Positions 48,678-60,900 of a stretch of DNA of 64,000 nt are shown piece by piece. A model generated the notes under the pieces. It was not told where the DNA came from and did not search any database. It saw only the letters and a list, made by a program, of their open reading frames with translations. Source of the stretch: an uncultured Maribacter sp. (GTDB lineage: Bacteria; Bacteroidota; Bacteroidia; Flavobacteriales; Flavobacteriaceae); assembly GCA_947498505.1 (NCBI GenBank), contig CANMKG010000002.1, positions 496,001 to 560,000 of the forward strand, read 5' to 3'. Made by a program: the position numbers and the translations under genes. Within the stretch, counting starts at the first letter, position 1. Every line of letters starts with the position of its first letter.

Positions 48678-49359
48678 AAGTAAGGTAACTGATGTTTTTT
48701 TTGACTTAGACCATACACTATGGGACTTTGAAAAAAATTCCGCGTTAACTTTCGAAAAAATATTTCAAAGCCATAATGTAGATGTAAATCTTAAAGAGTT
48801 TTTAAGAGTGTATGTTCCTAAGAATTTGGAGTTATGGAAACTCTATGGCAGCAATGAAATTACAAAGGAAGAGCTTAGGTATCTTAGGTTAAGAGTTGTT
48901 TTTGATCAGATTAGTTATGCAATTTCTGACGAAAACATTAAACTGTTGTCGGAGGAATATATAAAACACCTTTCATCTTTTAACCATTTATTTTCTGGTG
49001 CAATTGAAGTTTTGAAGTATTTAAAACCAAAGTACAATCTACATATCATTACAAACGGCTTCAAAGAAGTTCAGATAAAAAAGCTTAAGAATTCAGGAAT
49101 TGAAGGTTTTTTTATTGAAATAATCGATTCTGAAACCGCAGGAGTAAAAAAACCTAATCCTATCATTTTCAGTGCCGCTTTAGAAAAAGCTAAGGTGACT
49201 GCAGAAGAATCTGTAATGATTGGGGATAATCTAGAAGCCGATATTTTAGGGGCTCAAGCACTAGGTATACAAGCCATACATTTTAATTCACACAAAAATC
49301 CTGAACATAATTTCTGTCCAATTATAAATCATCTTGGCGAAATAAAAACGTTTTTGTAG
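48670..49359 (+). CDS. YjjG-like HAD noncanonical pyrimidine nucleotidase
   Basis: FFDLDHTLWDFEKNS, ITNGFKEVQIKKLKNSGI, VKKPNPIIF, MIGDNLEADILGA. Confidence 0.92.
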   Translation: MFKSKVTDVFFDLDHTLWDFEKNSALTFEKIFQSHNVDVNLKEFLRVYVPKNLELWKLYGSNEITKEELRYLRLRVVFDQISYAISDENIKLLSEEYIKHLSSFNHLFSGAIEVLKYLKPKYNLHIITNGFKEVQIKKLKNSGIEGFFIEIIDSETAGVKKPNPIIFSAALEKAKVTAEESVMIGDNLEADILGAQALGIQAIHFNSHKNPEHNFCPIINHLGEIKTFL

Positions 49360-49427
49360 AGTTATACAATTAGGGCATAAATATTGATGTCGTATATCAA
49401 TACTATCCAAAAAAAATATTTTAAACG

Positions 49428-49976
49428 ATGAAAAAGTTAATAGGTAGAATTTTACCCTTAGTTTGTTATGTGTTCTTTTTGTCATGTAGTGAAGAACAAA
49501 ATTTTGATCAGTTTGATGATATTTCATTGACGCCAACTTTAGCTAGTAGTATTTTATATGTGGAAACCAATGAGGAAAAAATAAACTTAATTCCTGCAAT
49601 GAGTGATGTTGTTAGGGATGAGTTTGAATTTGATGCTTTTTCTGAAGGGGTTTTTTCAGATAGGGTTATCGAAGGAGCTTTAATTTATGAAATAGAAAAT
49701 ACTACTAGTAAGCAATTAGAGATAACACTTGAATTTTTAGGTGCTGGAGATATTGTTTTGGACACTGAAATTTTCCAAATTGACCCAGAACCAACCGCAG
49801 ATTTGCAAAGAACTGTGGCTTATGGTGGAGGAGGTAAAAGCCTTGAATATTTAATTAATACGGAAAAAGTTAGAGTTACCATAAATAATCAAGGTGATAA
49901 TACAAGTACATCATCAATAGTAAATGCAATACTAGCATTTAAGCTGGCAGGAGAATTTAGAGTAAGAGTAAAATGA
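49428..49976 (+). CDS. Hypothetical lipoprotein
   Basis: Lipobox-like YVFFLSCSEEQ; intact frame overlapping the next gene by 4 bp. Confidence 0.75.
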   Translation: MKKLIGRILPLVCYVFFLSCSEEQNFDQFDDISLTPTLASSILYVETNEEKINLIPAMSDVVRDEFEFDAFSEGVFSDRVIEGALIYEIENTTSKQLEITLEFLGAGDIVLDTEIFQIDPEPTADLQRTVAYGGGGKSLEYLINTEKVRVTINNQGDNTSTSSIVNAILAFKLAGEFRVRVK

Positions 49977-51418
49977 AAATACGCATAATAAGTATTATAG
50001 TTCTTATTGGAAGCTTTTTGGGTTTACAAGGTCAGAACAAACAAATTCTTTACGATTTTAATGAAATACCGCAAAGTTTGCTAACAAACCCGGGTATTGA
50101 TGTGGATTATAAATGGTATGCTGGCATTCCATTACTTTCTGCACCATATTTTCAATTTGGTTCAAGCGGTATATCGGTGCATGATATCTTTGCAAATGAT
50201 GGCATTCCTATTGATGATAAAATAAGAACGAAAGCCATTGACGGTATGAGTAAGAGGGATGAGCTCAGCGGATTTTTTCAAATAGAGTTTATTAATGTAG
50301 GATTCAAAAGCAAAAAGAACCCCAATAATTTTTACTCTTTTGGAATGTACTTAGAGGGCAATGCAATAGGATATTGGTTTAAAGATTTAGCAAACTTAGC
50401 ATACTATGGAAATGCAGGTCAATTAAACAGAAAGTTTAGGTTGGATCACTTGAAAACTACCGGAGAATTGGTAAATACATTTCACTTTGGAGTTAATAAA
50501 CGTATAAATAAAAAATTTACTATTGGCGCAAGAGCTAAATTGTATTCAAGCATATTTAATTTTAGGTCTACAAAAAACTCAGGTTTTTTTGTGACTAGAG
50601 AAGGCGAGAATAACATTTTAGCAAATACTCTTGTGGCTGATATGGAGTTTAGAACTTCAGGTTTAGTTGGAATAAAGGATATTGTAGGTGACGATGCCGT
50701 TTCTAATTCTAACTTAACCAGCCTTTTGTTAAAAAGGGCGTTTTTTGGAGGAAGTATAGGAGTTGGAGCTGATTTTGGATTTACTTATAGACTCAATGAG
50801 CGTACCCGAGTTACAGGTAGCGTGCTTGATTTTGGTTTTATATATCAAAATGATGACGTAAGAGGTTTTACGTTAAAAGGAGCAAGCACAGTTGAAGGAG
50901 TCGAAATCACAGAATCAATCAGGATAAGTAACATTGATTCGGATTATTGGCAAGATATAATTGATGATGTAGAAGAACAAATTCCTTTTGAGGATGCTAA
51001 TGAAAATTATTTAACACTAAGGCCAATAAAAGTAAATGGTTCTATTCGTCATGACTTTGGAAAGGAATTGGAGCCAAAAGAAGATTGTGCTTGTGGCGTA
51101 AACACAACATCTAAATTAAGAGCAACAAGATATGCTAATAGCGTTGGAGGGCAGTTGTATTTTATAACCAGACCAAGAGGTTTACAGGCTGCAATAACAG
51201 CATTTTATCAAAAACGATTTAATAATTTGGCTTTAAAAGCTACCTATACAGCGGATAAATTCACTAAAACGAATATAGGTTTAGGAATGGTATTTCAAGC
51301 GGGCCCAGTAAACTTCTATATCATGGCAGATAACCTATTGGCTTATCAAAATATTGCAGATACTAATTATGCTTCTTTTCAATTAGGATTAAATATCATA
51401 TCTTGGGGAAAGAATTGA
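49973..51418 (+). CDS. DUF5723-like outer-membrane protein
   Basis: Signal peptide; NEIPQSLLTNPGIDVDYKWYAGIPLLS; beta-barrel-like. Confidence 0.8.
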   Translation: MKIRIISIIVLIGSFLGLQGQNKQILYDFNEIPQSLLTNPGIDVDYKWYAGIPLLSAPYFQFGSSGISVHDIFANDGIPIDDKIRTKAIDGMSKRDELSGFFQIEFINVGFKSKKNPNNFYSFGMYLEGNAIGYWFKDLANLAYYGNAGQLNRKFRLDHLKTTGELVNTFHFGVNKRINKKFTIGARAKLYSSIFNFRSTKNSGFFVTREGENNILANTLVADMEFRTSGLVGIKDIVGDDAVSNSNLTSLLLKRAFFGGSIGVGADFGFTYRLNERTRVTGSVLDFGFIYQNDDVRGFTLKGASTVEGVEITESIRISNIDSDYWQDIIDDVEEQIPFEDANENYLTLRPIKVNGSIRHDFGKELEPKEDCACGVNTTSKLRATRYANSVGGQLYFITRPRGLQAAITAFYQKRFNNLALKATYTADKFTKTNIGLGMVFQAGPVNFYIMADNLLAYQNIADTNYASFQLGLNIISWGKN

Positions 51419-51432
51419 TATCTTAATACTGT

Positions 51433-52266
51433 ATGAAATATTTGTTGTTAGCCTTTTTTGGCATATTTAGTTTTATAGGTTTTAGTCAGGCTGAGTTAAA
51501 CAATTACAAATATGTAATTGTTCCAAAACATTTTGATGATTTTAAAAAAACTAATCAATATAATACAAGTACTAAGGTAAAACATTTACTTTCTCAGAAA
51601 GGGTTTCATGCGGTGTATGATGATGCTCTTCCAGAGGATTTAGTAAAAAACAGATGTCTTGGAGTAGCTGTTAAAATGGACAATAAATCTAGTATGTTTA
51701 GCACTAAAGTTGGGTTGAAATTTATAGATTGTTTTTCGAAAACCGTATATACTACTCAAGAGGGAAAATCAAAAATAAAGGAGTATAATGAAGCTTATGG
51801 TGATGCCATTAAAAAAGCACTAAGTTCTTTAAATGGTTTTACATACGAATATACTGCCAAGGTAGATGAAAAACCAATAGCTATTAGTTTTAAAAACGAT
51901 GTAAAAGAACTTGACAAGACTAAAGAAGAAGTACAGGAGAAGGCAGAAATGAAAAAAGAAGGACATATAGAGCAAGTAGCCACTAAAGAAAATCAATCTT
52001 TTAAAGATTTATCTCCTAAACCTTCTAACATAAAAAAAGCAGTTGTGGTTCCTACTGGAATACTATACTCTCAAGAAATGCCTTATGGTTATCAACTTGT
52101 AGATAGTACACCTAAAGTGGTAATGAAGTTGTATAAAACTACAATAGATAATGTTTTTATGGTACAAGGTTCTAATGCTATTGTTCATAAGAAAGATGAG
52201 CAATGGGTGTACGAATATGAGACTGATGGAAAAACGGAAACAAAAGTAATTCTAATAAAGTTTTAA
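51433..52266 (+). CDS. Secreted hypothetical protein
   Basis: Signal peptide MKYLLLAFFGIFSFIGFSQA; LNNYKYVIVPKHFDDFKKTNQYNTST. Confidence 0.75.
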   Translation: MKYLLLAFFGIFSFIGFSQAELNNYKYVIVPKHFDDFKKTNQYNTSTKVKHLLSQKGFHAVYDDALPEDLVKNRCLGVAVKMDNKSSMFSTKVGLKFIDCFSKTVYTTQEGKSKIKEYNEAYGDAIKKALSSLNGFTYEYTAKVDEKPIAISFKNDVKELDKTKEEVQEKAEMKKEGHIEQVATKENQSFKDLSPKPSNIKKAVVVPTGILYSQEMPYGYQLVDSTPKVVMKLYKTTIDNVFMVQGSNAIVHKKDEQWVYEYETDGKTETKVILIKF

Positions 52267-53540
52267 AATTCGTATTTGGTTTTCCAACGATTTGTTAAAA
52301 AGTCTTTAATTGCTTTTTCTCTAGTGTTGTTGCCCGCTTGATAAATTGATGTCCCAATAATTTCTTCAGGTAAAAATTCTTCTGCAATAAAATTGTTTTC
52401 GTAGTTATGGGCGTATTTGTAGTCCTTACCATAACCAATATCCTTCATCAATTTGGTAGGAGCATTTCGTAGGGGGAGAGGAACCGACAAGTCTCCAGTT
52501 TGTTTTACTAATTGTTGGGCTTTTCCAATTGCCATATAACTAGCGTTACTTTTTGGTGAGGTTGCCAAATATATTGCGCATTGGCTTAAAATAATGCGAG
52601 CTTCAGGATAACCAATCGTTGTAACAGCCTGAAAAGTAGTGTTTGCCATTACCAAAGCAGTAGGGTTGGCTAATCCAATGTCTTCAGATGCTGATATTAA
52701 CATTCTTCTTGCTATAAATTTAACATCTTCACCACCTTCAATCATTCTGGCTAACCAATATACAGTGCCATTAGGGTCACTACCCCGAATAGATTTTATA
52801 AAAGCTGAAATAATATCATAGTGTTGTTCACCAGTTTTATCATAGAGCGCAGTGTTTTTTTGAACCTTGCTCATTACTAAATCATCAGTGATAACCACAT
52901 TGTCGGTAACCTCTGAGTTTACAACAAGTTCAAAAATGTTCAATAGTTTTCTGCCATCACCACCTGATAATCGTAAAAGAGCCTCTGTTTCTTTTAACTC
53001 AATTGTTTTGGATTTTAATAAGGTGTCTTTTTTAATTGCTCTGTGAATAAGAGATTCTAAATCATTTTTGTCAAATGAGTTTAAAATGTATACCTGGCAT
53101 CTAGATAATAAGGCGGGTATCACTTCAAAACTTGGATTTTCGGTAGTAGCACCTATAAGAGTAACCCATCCTTTTTCAACCGCACCTAATAACGAGTCCT
53201 GCTGTGATTTACTAAAACGGTGAATCTCATCAATAAACAAAATAGGATTTTTAGAAGTAAATAATCCCCCGCTTTGTTTTGCCTTATCAATAACCTCTCT
53301 AATATCTTTTACACCACTATTTATTGCACTTAAGATATAAAAGGGGCGTTTACTTTCTTGAGCTATAATATTTGCTAAAGTAGTTTTTCCTGTTCCAGGA
53401 GGTCCCCATAAAATCAAAGATGGAATTATACCTCTTTTTATTTGATGGGTAAGGGATCCTTTTTCTCCAACTAAATGGTGTTGACTAATGTATTCATCAA
53501 GCGTTTTAGGCCGTACTCTTTCAGCTAAAGGTTCATTCAT
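52263..53540 (-). CDS. rarA: Replication-associated recombination protein RarA/MgsA (AAA ATPase)
   Basis: [51 protein letters not shown]. Confidence 0.95.
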   Translation of the reverse strand: MNEPLAERVRPKTLDEYISQHHLVGEKGSLTHQIKRGIIPSLILWGPPGTGKTTLANIIAQESKRPFYILSAINSGVKDIREVIDKAKQSGGLFTSKNPILFIDEIHRFSKSQQDSLLGAVEKGWVTLIGATTENPSFEVIPALLSRCQVYILNSFDKNDLESLIHRAIKKDTLLKSKTIELKETEALLRLSGGDGRKLLNIFELVVNSEVTDNVVITDDLVMSKVQKNTALYDKTGEQHYDIISAFIKSIRGSDPNGTVYWLARMIEGGEDVKFIARRMLISASEDIGLANPTALVMANTTFQAVTTIGYPEARIILSQCAIYLATSPKSNASYMAIGKAQQLVKQTGDLSVPLPLRNAPTKLMKDIGYGKDYKYAHNYENNFIAEEFLPEEIIGTSIYQAGNNTREKAIKDFLTNRWKTKYEF

Positions 53541-53681
53541 ACTATAAAAATAATATAACTTTTTTTAGCACGGTTAAGACAAAACTTTAATTTCAAAATT
53601 CAGTTTGAATTTTAAAAACTGACAAATTATCATGATGCTACTTTTTGGAGTGTTTTTTGAAGAAATAGCTTAAATTTAAGT

Positions 53682-54425
53682 ATGTTAGATTCTAATTATT
53701 TTAGGTTTTCCAATTCCGTTTTATTCGCGCCGATATTGTTTGTGATAATAATTTGGGCAGTTTATTGGATGGAATTAAAATATGGAATAAACCTCAATGT
53801 TTATGGAATATACCCTAGAACCATTAGTGGATTAAAGGGAATTGTTTTTAGCCCTTTTATACATGGTTCTCTTCAACATTTGTATAACAATACCATTCCA
53901 GTTACTGTGCTAATGGCTGCCTTGTTTTATTTTTATAATGGTATTGGTATGAGAGTTCTAATTTATGGAATGATATTATCGGGATTAATTACATGGCTAA
54001 TCGGACGTCCTTCTTTTCATATCGGAGCTAGTGGAATGATATATGTTTTGGCGAGCTTCATATTTTTTAAAGGTATATTTTCTAAATACTATAGACTTGT
54101 TGCGTTGTCTTTACTGGTTGTATTTATGTACGGAAGTTTGCTTTGGTATGTATTTCCAATTGAAAAGGGAATTTCCTGGGAAGGACATTTAGGAGGTTTT
54201 ATCTCTGGTTTGTGTTTGGCAATTTTTATTAAAGGAGAGTTGCCTAAACCGCAGAAGTATGTTTGGGAAAGTGAGGATTACAATGAAGAAGAAGACCCTT
54301 TTTTAAGACAGTTCGATGAAAATGGAAATTTTATTGAAAGTTCTGAAGCGTATGTAGATGAAGGGACGAGTGATATTGAAATTAAATATCATTTTAAGAA
54401 AAATGATGAAAGCTCAACTCCATAA
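53682..54425 (+). CDS. Rhomboid family intramembrane serine protease
   Basis: Catalytic Ser GASGMIYVLA and His WEGHLGGFISG; PFIHGSLQHLYNN. Confidence 0.92.
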   Translation: MLDSNYFRFSNSVLFAPILFVIIIWAVYWMELKYGINLNVYGIYPRTISGLKGIVFSPFIHGSLQHLYNNTIPVTVLMAALFYFYNGIGMRVLIYGMILSGLITWLIGRPSFHIGASGMIYVLASFIFFKGIFSKYYRLVALSLLVVFMYGSLLWYVFPIEKGISWEGHLGGFISGLCLAIFIKGELPKPQKYVWESEDYNEEEDPFLRQFDENGNFIESSEAYVDEGTSDIEIKYHFKKNDESSTP

Positions 54426-54426
54426 A

Positions 54427-55161
54427 TTATAGTCTTTGTCTAACAGCTTCATATAAAAAAACAGCGCAAGCAACAGATACATTTAAAGATTGTATTTCTC
54501 CCAGCAGGGGAAGTTTAGCTTTATAATCCGCAGCTTTTAAAATAGAGGGTGAAATACCCTTATCTTCTGCTCCCATTACAATACCAGTTGGTTTTGTGAA
54601 CGAAACATCATAGATAGCACTGTTAGTTTTTTCAGTGGCGGCAATTATTTGAATTCCAGATGCCTGTAGATAGAAAACAGCATCTTTAATATGATTCACC
54701 TTTGCAATTGGAACTTTAAAAGCAGCTCCCGCAGATGTCTTAATCGTGTCTGCAGTTACGGGAGCGGCTCCTTTTTTCTGAATGATAATTCCATCTACAC
54801 CTGTGCATTCCGCAGTACGTATGATAGCACCAAAATTACGAACATCGGATAGTTGATCTAGCAAAAGAAACAATGCTGGAGATTTTTTATTTTGAGTTTG
54901 TTCAACCAACTCTTCAATACTTAAAAATTCAATAGGAGAAATTTGAGCAACAGCACCTTGATGATTGTTTTTTGTTAATCTATTTAGTTTTTCCACTGGT
55001 ACATATACCAAAGAAATGCTATTACGTCTTAAGGTATTTTCTAATTCTTTAATTAAATCACTTTTTAAACCATTTTGTATAAAAACTTTATCGATGGTTT
55101 CATTGGAAGCTATAGCTTCTAAAATGGCTCTTATGCCGTAGATTTGAGTTGTTTTTTGCAT
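54427..55161 (-). CDS. rlmB: 23S rRNA (guanosine-2'-O-)-methyltransferase RlmB (SPOUT)
   Basis: IYGIRAILEAI, LLDQLSDVRNFGAIIRTAE, IVMGAEDKGISPSIL, SLNVSVACAVFLYEAVRQ. Confidence 0.95.
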   Translation of the reverse strand: MQKTTQIYGIRAILEAIASNETIDKVFIQNGLKSDLIKELENTLRRNSISLVYVPVEKLNRLTKNNHQGAVAQISPIEFLSIEELVEQTQNKKSPALFLLLDQLSDVRNFGAIIRTAECTGVDGIIIQKKGAAPVTADTIKTSAGAAFKVPIAKVNHIKDAVFYLQASGIQIIAATEKTNSAIYDVSFTKPTGIVMGAEDKGISPSILKAADYKAKLPLLGEIQSLNVSVACAVFLYEAVRQRL

Positions 55162-55266
55162 GGGGTAAATTTAGGGTAAACAAAATTATAAACTATACTA
55201 ATCATAAAATTGTTGAAAATATGGTTTTCGCCTAAAAATTGTATTAAGTTTTAAAGTTAATACATT

Positions 55267-55298
55267 AAAAAAGGCTGCCTTTCAAGGGCAACCTTTTT
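55267..55298 (-). terminator. Terminator downstream of SusC/D-associated lipoprotein
   Basis: AAAAAGGcTGCC-TTTCAA-GGGCAaCCTTTTT hairpin with T-run on the minus strand. Confidence 0.7.
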
Positions 55299-55323
55299 AA
55301 TATTATCTAAAGTAAGTGTCTAA

Positions 55324-56208
55324 TTAGTCACAAGTGTTAAACTGTTCGCCAGTAGCTGGTCCAACATCTCTGTTTCCATCACCAATACCGTCTTCAAGTA
55401 TTACTACGTCATTAGGGTCAGTAAAAGTGTAGGTATTTTCACCTTCCCAATCGCCTGAAGTATAAGAAAACAATAATCTTGTTGTACCTGCAGGAATTGT
55501 AATAGTTTCTGTCGTTGAAAAACCTGTTGGAGAATAATCAGTTTCTTCCCCGTCAATTGAAACAGTTATAAAACCACCTTGCCATCCGTCTCCAAAAAGA
55601 TCATTCATTTCTAGCGTCCAATCTCCTGGCTCAGGAATTTTAAAGCAAACAACTACTGAAGAATATCTAAAAGGTGTAACATGAGATGTGGTTCTTACGT
55701 TAGTCCCTGTATCATCAGCTGAAAAAGATCTACCATCTGTAAGATTTAAAACGTATCTCAATATAAATAAATCACCACCATCTATTTGATCAGCAGTTAA
55801 TCCAACGGCATCTAGCATAGTTTCGGCATTAATGCTATATGTGTGTTCCGGGAATCCAGAATCACCTACAGTGAAAGCAGAACCAGGTACGTTTTCAATG
55901 AATACTTCATCGATATCTAAAACTTCGTTGTTTACTGGCGTAGTATCCGCAAACAAAACGTATAAATCTATAGATTCAATAGTATCATTTTCGTCAAAAT
56001 CATTAAATAATACTGTGTTTTCCAGTAACGATTCGGAAGGATTTAATTTATTTATTGTTCCGCCAACGGTAGATACTGTTGTCAATACGGCACCTTCATT
56101 TTGTGCTACAGTATCCTCATCCAAGGGAGACTTATCATACTCACATGAAGTGGTCAGTAAGAATATGCACAAAAAGCTATAAAGAAATGTTTTTCTTAAA
56201 GTTTTCAT
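55324..56208 (-). CDS. SusC/D-associated lipoprotein (start at MKTLRKTFLYSFLC; ORF extends to 56313)
   Basis: Lipobox FLLTTSCEYD; DLFGDGWQGGFITVSIDG motif; directly downstream of susD-like gene. Confidence 0.8.
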   Translation of the reverse strand: MKTLRKTFLYSFLCIFLLTTSCEYDKSPLDEDTVAQNEGAVLTTVSTVGGTINKLNPSESLLENTVLFNDFDENDTIESIDLYVLFADTTPVNNEVLDIDEVFIENVPGSAFTVGDSGFPEHTYSINAETMLDAVGLTADQIDGGDLFILRYVLNLTDGRSFSADDTGTNVRTTSHVTPFRYSSVVVCFKIPEPGDWTLEMNDLFGDGWQGGFITVSIDGEETDYSPTGFSTTETITIPAGTTRLLFSYTSGDWEGENTYTFTDPNDVVILEDGIGDGNRDVGPATGEQFNTCD

Positions 56209-56221
56209 TTTAATTTTTTTT

Positions 56222-57907
56222 TTAGTTAATAAATCCAGTTGCTGGGTTGGTATCCCAAAATACCTGTTCCGTAACATTAGCCTTTTGCTCTGAATTGGAA
56301 TTATTGGAAACACTAGATGTTGGATAGAAGAAAGATCTTAAGAAATTATCCACATCTCCTGCTCTTATTGGCTGTAGGTCATTTGGCATACCTGTTCTTC
56401 TATAGGAGTTATATGCTTCAACTCCATTTCCAAATAACGCGATATGGTATTCCGTCATGATGGTATTTAGTTTTTCATCAGCATCCGCGGCCGTATATTT
56501 GGCCATTACTTCATCAATATAAGCATCAATGTCGGTTTGGGCCGGTTCAAAAGGAGAACCTGCTGCCTGACCACTACCAAATGTCATAACCTTTGATATG
56601 GATTGTGTAACCCCTTCTCTTAAATATGTCGCTGCGTCACCAGTTGTGCCTAAAGTCAAGGCAGATTCTGCGAGCATAAAATTAACAAAAGAAGAAAGCA
56701 TAATCGGAGAGATACCTGCTCCTTGGGTTCCTACACTTCTACTTACGATTGGTTCAAAGGAATCGCTATCGAAAACACCACCAACAGGATATACACCCCA
56801 AGTCGCTCTAGACCCAGTATCTGGTGGAATACCGGCATCATCGCCGTGATCTCTACCCCAGTATCCTGGAAAGTCAGTAGTACAGAAAGGAATGGTAAAC
56901 CCGTAATGCGTAGGAGGTAATGATCCAAAACAATCTTGCTCGTTAGTATCCATTGCATTCCTATCTAACTGTCGGTAAAAATAGTAGCGTAATCGCGGAT
57001 CTTGTACTGTCTTTTCGCTTCCAGGACCTGCTAACAACTCATTCATAAAATGATTCGACATATAGTCTAGAACAATACCAGGTGAATCAAAGTTCTTAGC
57101 AAAATCTGGATGTCTACTGTCCGGGTTATTGTCATTTGTTGTCCAATTAAACTGAAAATCATCATCAGCAGTTGTAATATAATTACCTGAAGCAATAATT
57201 GCATTGATTCCTGCTGTAGATTCAGCACTATTCACCAGCCTAGACTGTAAATAAAGCTTTAATTTCAAGGTGTTGGCAAATTTAATCCACTTTTCGCTAT
57301 CACCTCCATAATACAAATCAGACGAGTAAGATACTGCAGAGGTCTTGTTAAGGTTTTCAATAGCAGTATCTATTAAGGTAAACATTGCAGCATAGATTTC
57401 GGCACCTGAATCTCTTTTTGGATTGGAGATACCAGCAACTGCTTCGCTATAAGGAATATCTCCTAAGTAATCCACTAAAGTGGTTACAACGTAAGCTTCA
57501 ATCAATTGTGCTATTCCTAAATGCTGAAAGGCTTCCTGCTCAGTGGCTAAGGGTTCTAGTGTTCTATTATTTGATATAATTCTAGAATAGGTGTATTCCC
57601 AAACAATATTAAACTTGTCTGAAGTATAAGCATTCTGATATGTTGGACCTGTCATACGTATCATTCTAGTGGTCTCCATTCCAGCTCCAGATACTCCATC
57701 GCGGTCATCTCTACCTATTCTTCCCTGAAAAATATCCGCTAGCGCAACTTCATTTGAATTTAAGAAAAAGTCTAAATTGGCCTGTGTCTGTGAGACTTCA
57801 TCTGGATCATCTAATAATTCTAATTGTGTGGTCTCACAAGATGAGATCACAAAGAATAATCCTAAGAAAATTAATTTATATATTAATTTTTGATATATAG
57901 TTTTCAT
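56222..57907 (-). CDS. SusD/RagB-family nutrient-binding lipoprotein (SusD-like_2 type)
   Basis: Lipobox FFVISSCET; LDFFLNSNEVALADIF...AQLIEAYVVTTLVDYLGDIPYSEAV. Confidence 0.92.
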   Translation of the reverse strand: MKTIYQKLIYKLIFLGLFFVISSCETTQLELLDDPDEVSQTQANLDFFLNSNEVALADIFQGRIGRDDRDGVSGAGMETTRMIRMTGPTYQNAYTSDKFNIVWEYTYSRIISNNRTLEPLATEQEAFQHLGIAQLIEAYVVTTLVDYLGDIPYSEAVAGISNPKRDSGAEIYAAMFTLIDTAIENLNKTSAVSYSSDLYYGGDSEKWIKFANTLKLKLYLQSRLVNSAESTAGINAIIASGNYITTADDDFQFNWTTNDNNPDSRHPDFAKNFDSPGIVLDYMSNHFMNELLAGPGSEKTVQDPRLRYYFYRQLDRNAMDTNEQDCFGSLPPTHYGFTIPFCTTDFPGYWGRDHGDDAGIPPDTGSRATWGVYPVGGVFDSDSFEPIVSRSVGTQGAGISPIMLSSFVNFMLAESALTLGTTGDAATYLREGVTQSISKVMTFGSGQAAGSPFEPAQTDIDAYIDEVMAKYTAADADEKLNTIMTEYHIALFGNGVEAYNSYRRTGMPNDLQPIRAGDVDNFLRSFFYPTSSVSNNSNSEQKANVTEQVFWDTNPATGFIN

Positions 57908-57918
57908 ATTATTTTTTT

Positions 57919-60900
57919 TTAAAATTCAAATTTCAAGCTAAATCCATACCTAGCTGCACTAGGACCTGAAAAGAAATCTAAACCTTGAGCATTACTTACC
58001 CCAGCACTGTTTACATTTGGATCAAAGTTCGCATCCTTAGGGGTATTAAATGCTCTGTACCAAAGGTTAGATCCTAATAGTGTGACGTTTATGTTTGAGA
58101 ATGGTGTTCCATTCAACATTTTGTCACTAAAGTCATATGATAAGCTTACTTCATTTAAGCGTAACATGGTACCATCATAGATTTTAAAGTTTGCAGGACC
58201 AAATAACCAGGCATCGAAAGCAATATCTGTGGCATTGACCTGAACATTATTTGGTTGCCCAGAATTTTGGTTCACACCAGGTAATATATAAGTACCTTCC
58301 CTAGAAAATGGAAATTCGATTACCCCTCTATTTTGAAGCGTAGAAACCGTACGGGAGTAAATATCTCCCCCTTGTCTATATGCTAAATCTACACTTAATC
58401 TAAGGTTTTTGTAACCAATATTAGTTCTAAGGTTAGCTGTGTAATCCGCATTAGGGTCACCTATAACATTATCAATGCTAGCAGATGCAATATAGATACC
58501 ATCGTCCCCAACTAATAGGTTGCCAGCGTCATCTGTTTCAACTTTAGACCCTAAGAATACACCATAAGGTTGCCCTTCAACTGCAGCGTTTCGTGCATCC
58601 GCAACTGTTGTTGGTCCACCAATAGTAATGTTGTTAACACCATCAGGTAGTTCAGTAATAACAGGTTCGTCTGCGTAAAAGGTTAAACCAAAGTCTAAAT
58701 TGAAACCATCAGGGTTTCTGAACATGTCATAGGTTAAACCTACTTCAATCCCTTCATTTTCTAAGGTACCTGCATTTATATACTGTTGAGTAAAACCTTC
58801 ACTTGGAGGCAATTCCCTAAGTGTAATTAAGTCTGTAGTTTTTCTTTTAAATACACTAGTATTTAAGCCTATTCTATTGTCCCAAAGTTTTGCGTCTATT
58901 CCAGCTTCAAATTCAGTAACAAGTTCAGGTACTAAATCTGCATTTCCTAATTGGAAACTAGTATCGTTACCAGAAAGGTTATTACCATCTCCATCAACAA
59001 ATAAATTACCATTAAGTGATAAGGTAGTTCGCGTTGAATATGTAGGAGGGAAACCAGCAGATGATCCATAACCTAATCTAAGTTTTAAATAATTCAAAGC
59101 CTTGGATTGTAAACCATCTATTGCGGAAGTTGGTATAAACGATAAACTTGCTGAAGGATAAAAGACGGTGTTGTTATCAGTTTCTAAGGTTGAAGTCCAG
59201 TCATTACGTCCTTGAACGTTTAAGTATAAATAATCTTCATACCCTAAAGTTAAGTCTCCAAAAACTCCATAAGTGCTTTCACGTGATTGTGATTGGAGGG
59301 GAAGATTCGAAAAAGAGTTTGTTGTTGATTGTTGTGTAAAGTTGAAATGTCTTAAGATTCCAAATACTACTTGGTTTGTACTTTCCACCCCATCTCTGTC
59401 AAATTCTATACGGTTAGAGTTAAAACCAAGAATACCTTTAAAATTGAATTTATCAGATAAATCTTTGTCGTAATTGATAGAGAAGTTATGGTCCAGAATA
59501 GTATTAACAATACTTGTTGTTCTTAAAAGACCTAATGGATTTCCGTCGATACCACCCCTGTTTTGAGCATAAAAACCATTTTCAGTATATGTATTGAAAC
59601 CAAATCTGTATGCAAGTGATAAATTGTCATTTACAGAATAAACAGTACTAAAACTAGAAAAGATGTTAGTTGTCTTCTGTCCAGTTTTCACGTTTTCAAC
59701 TGTCCATAACGGGTGTTGAATACCGTTAGTCTCTCTATAATATAAAGATCCACCATCAGCTCTTTGAAAAGGAATGTTTATTAAATCAACATTACGGGGA
59801 GTGTAAAATATATCACTAAAGATAGATGCACCGTCACCAATAACTCCACTACCTCGTGAAGCTGCAATAGGAGGCGATTTATAATCTGTTCTTGCAACAT
59901 TAACAGAAGCATTGACTTTAAGTTTACCAATGGTACCATTAGCACCTATTGTAAAATTATCTCTTGCTAACTCGTTGCCAGGTGTAAAACCTTCATCGTT
60001 CAGTTTTGTATAACCAACATTATACCCAAATTTACTATTACCTCCAGTTAAGTTAATACTAGTGGTAACGTTAAGACCCTTTCTAAAGAAATTTTCAACA
60101 CTATTATAGGGCTTAAGTTCATATTCTGAAGCAGCTAAATCTTCATAGCCTTCTATAAATGCTTGATTAACATTAGTGGCAAAAGGATGTGTTACAAAAA
60201 CAGTTCCGTCAGCTCCTGTGCTTGTTTGGTAGGCTTGATAATTAGCTGTAGGGTCTTTAAATCGAGGCCCCCAGTTACTAAAAAACCAACCAAAGGTATT
60301 GTTGAAACCACCAGCATACTCATCTTGATAATTTGGAAGGTGAGGAGAACTTGTAAAAACAGACGACGTAATCGATAATTTCACGGCTCCGTCCTCATTT
60401 TTTCCAGATCCTGATTTTGTAGTAATTAAGATTACCCCATTTCTACCTCTATTTCCATAAAGTGCAGTTGCACTTAAACCTTTAAGAATACTAATGTCTT
60501 CAATGTTGTTCGGGTCAATATCCAAGAAGCGATTCGACGCGGTACGTCCATCACGGAAAATTCCATCCTGATTAGCACCACTATCAAAAGGAATACCATC
60601 AATTACAAAAAGTGCTTGGTTGTTACCAGTAATTGAAGTGTTACCTCTAATGACAATATTAGATGCCGAACCAGTTAAACCATTAGCTGCAGTGATATTA
60701 ACACCTGCCGCTTTACCTTGTAGTAAGCGACCTAAATCACCCTCCGCTTTTTGTTGTATTTCTTCATTTCCAACCTTACTTACAGCATAACCCAGAGACT
60801 TTTTCTCTCTTTTTATACCTAAAGCAGTAACGACAACCTCTTCGAGAGCTTGTGCATCTTCTTCCATTTTGACGTTGATAGTGTTTGAAGAACCTACATC

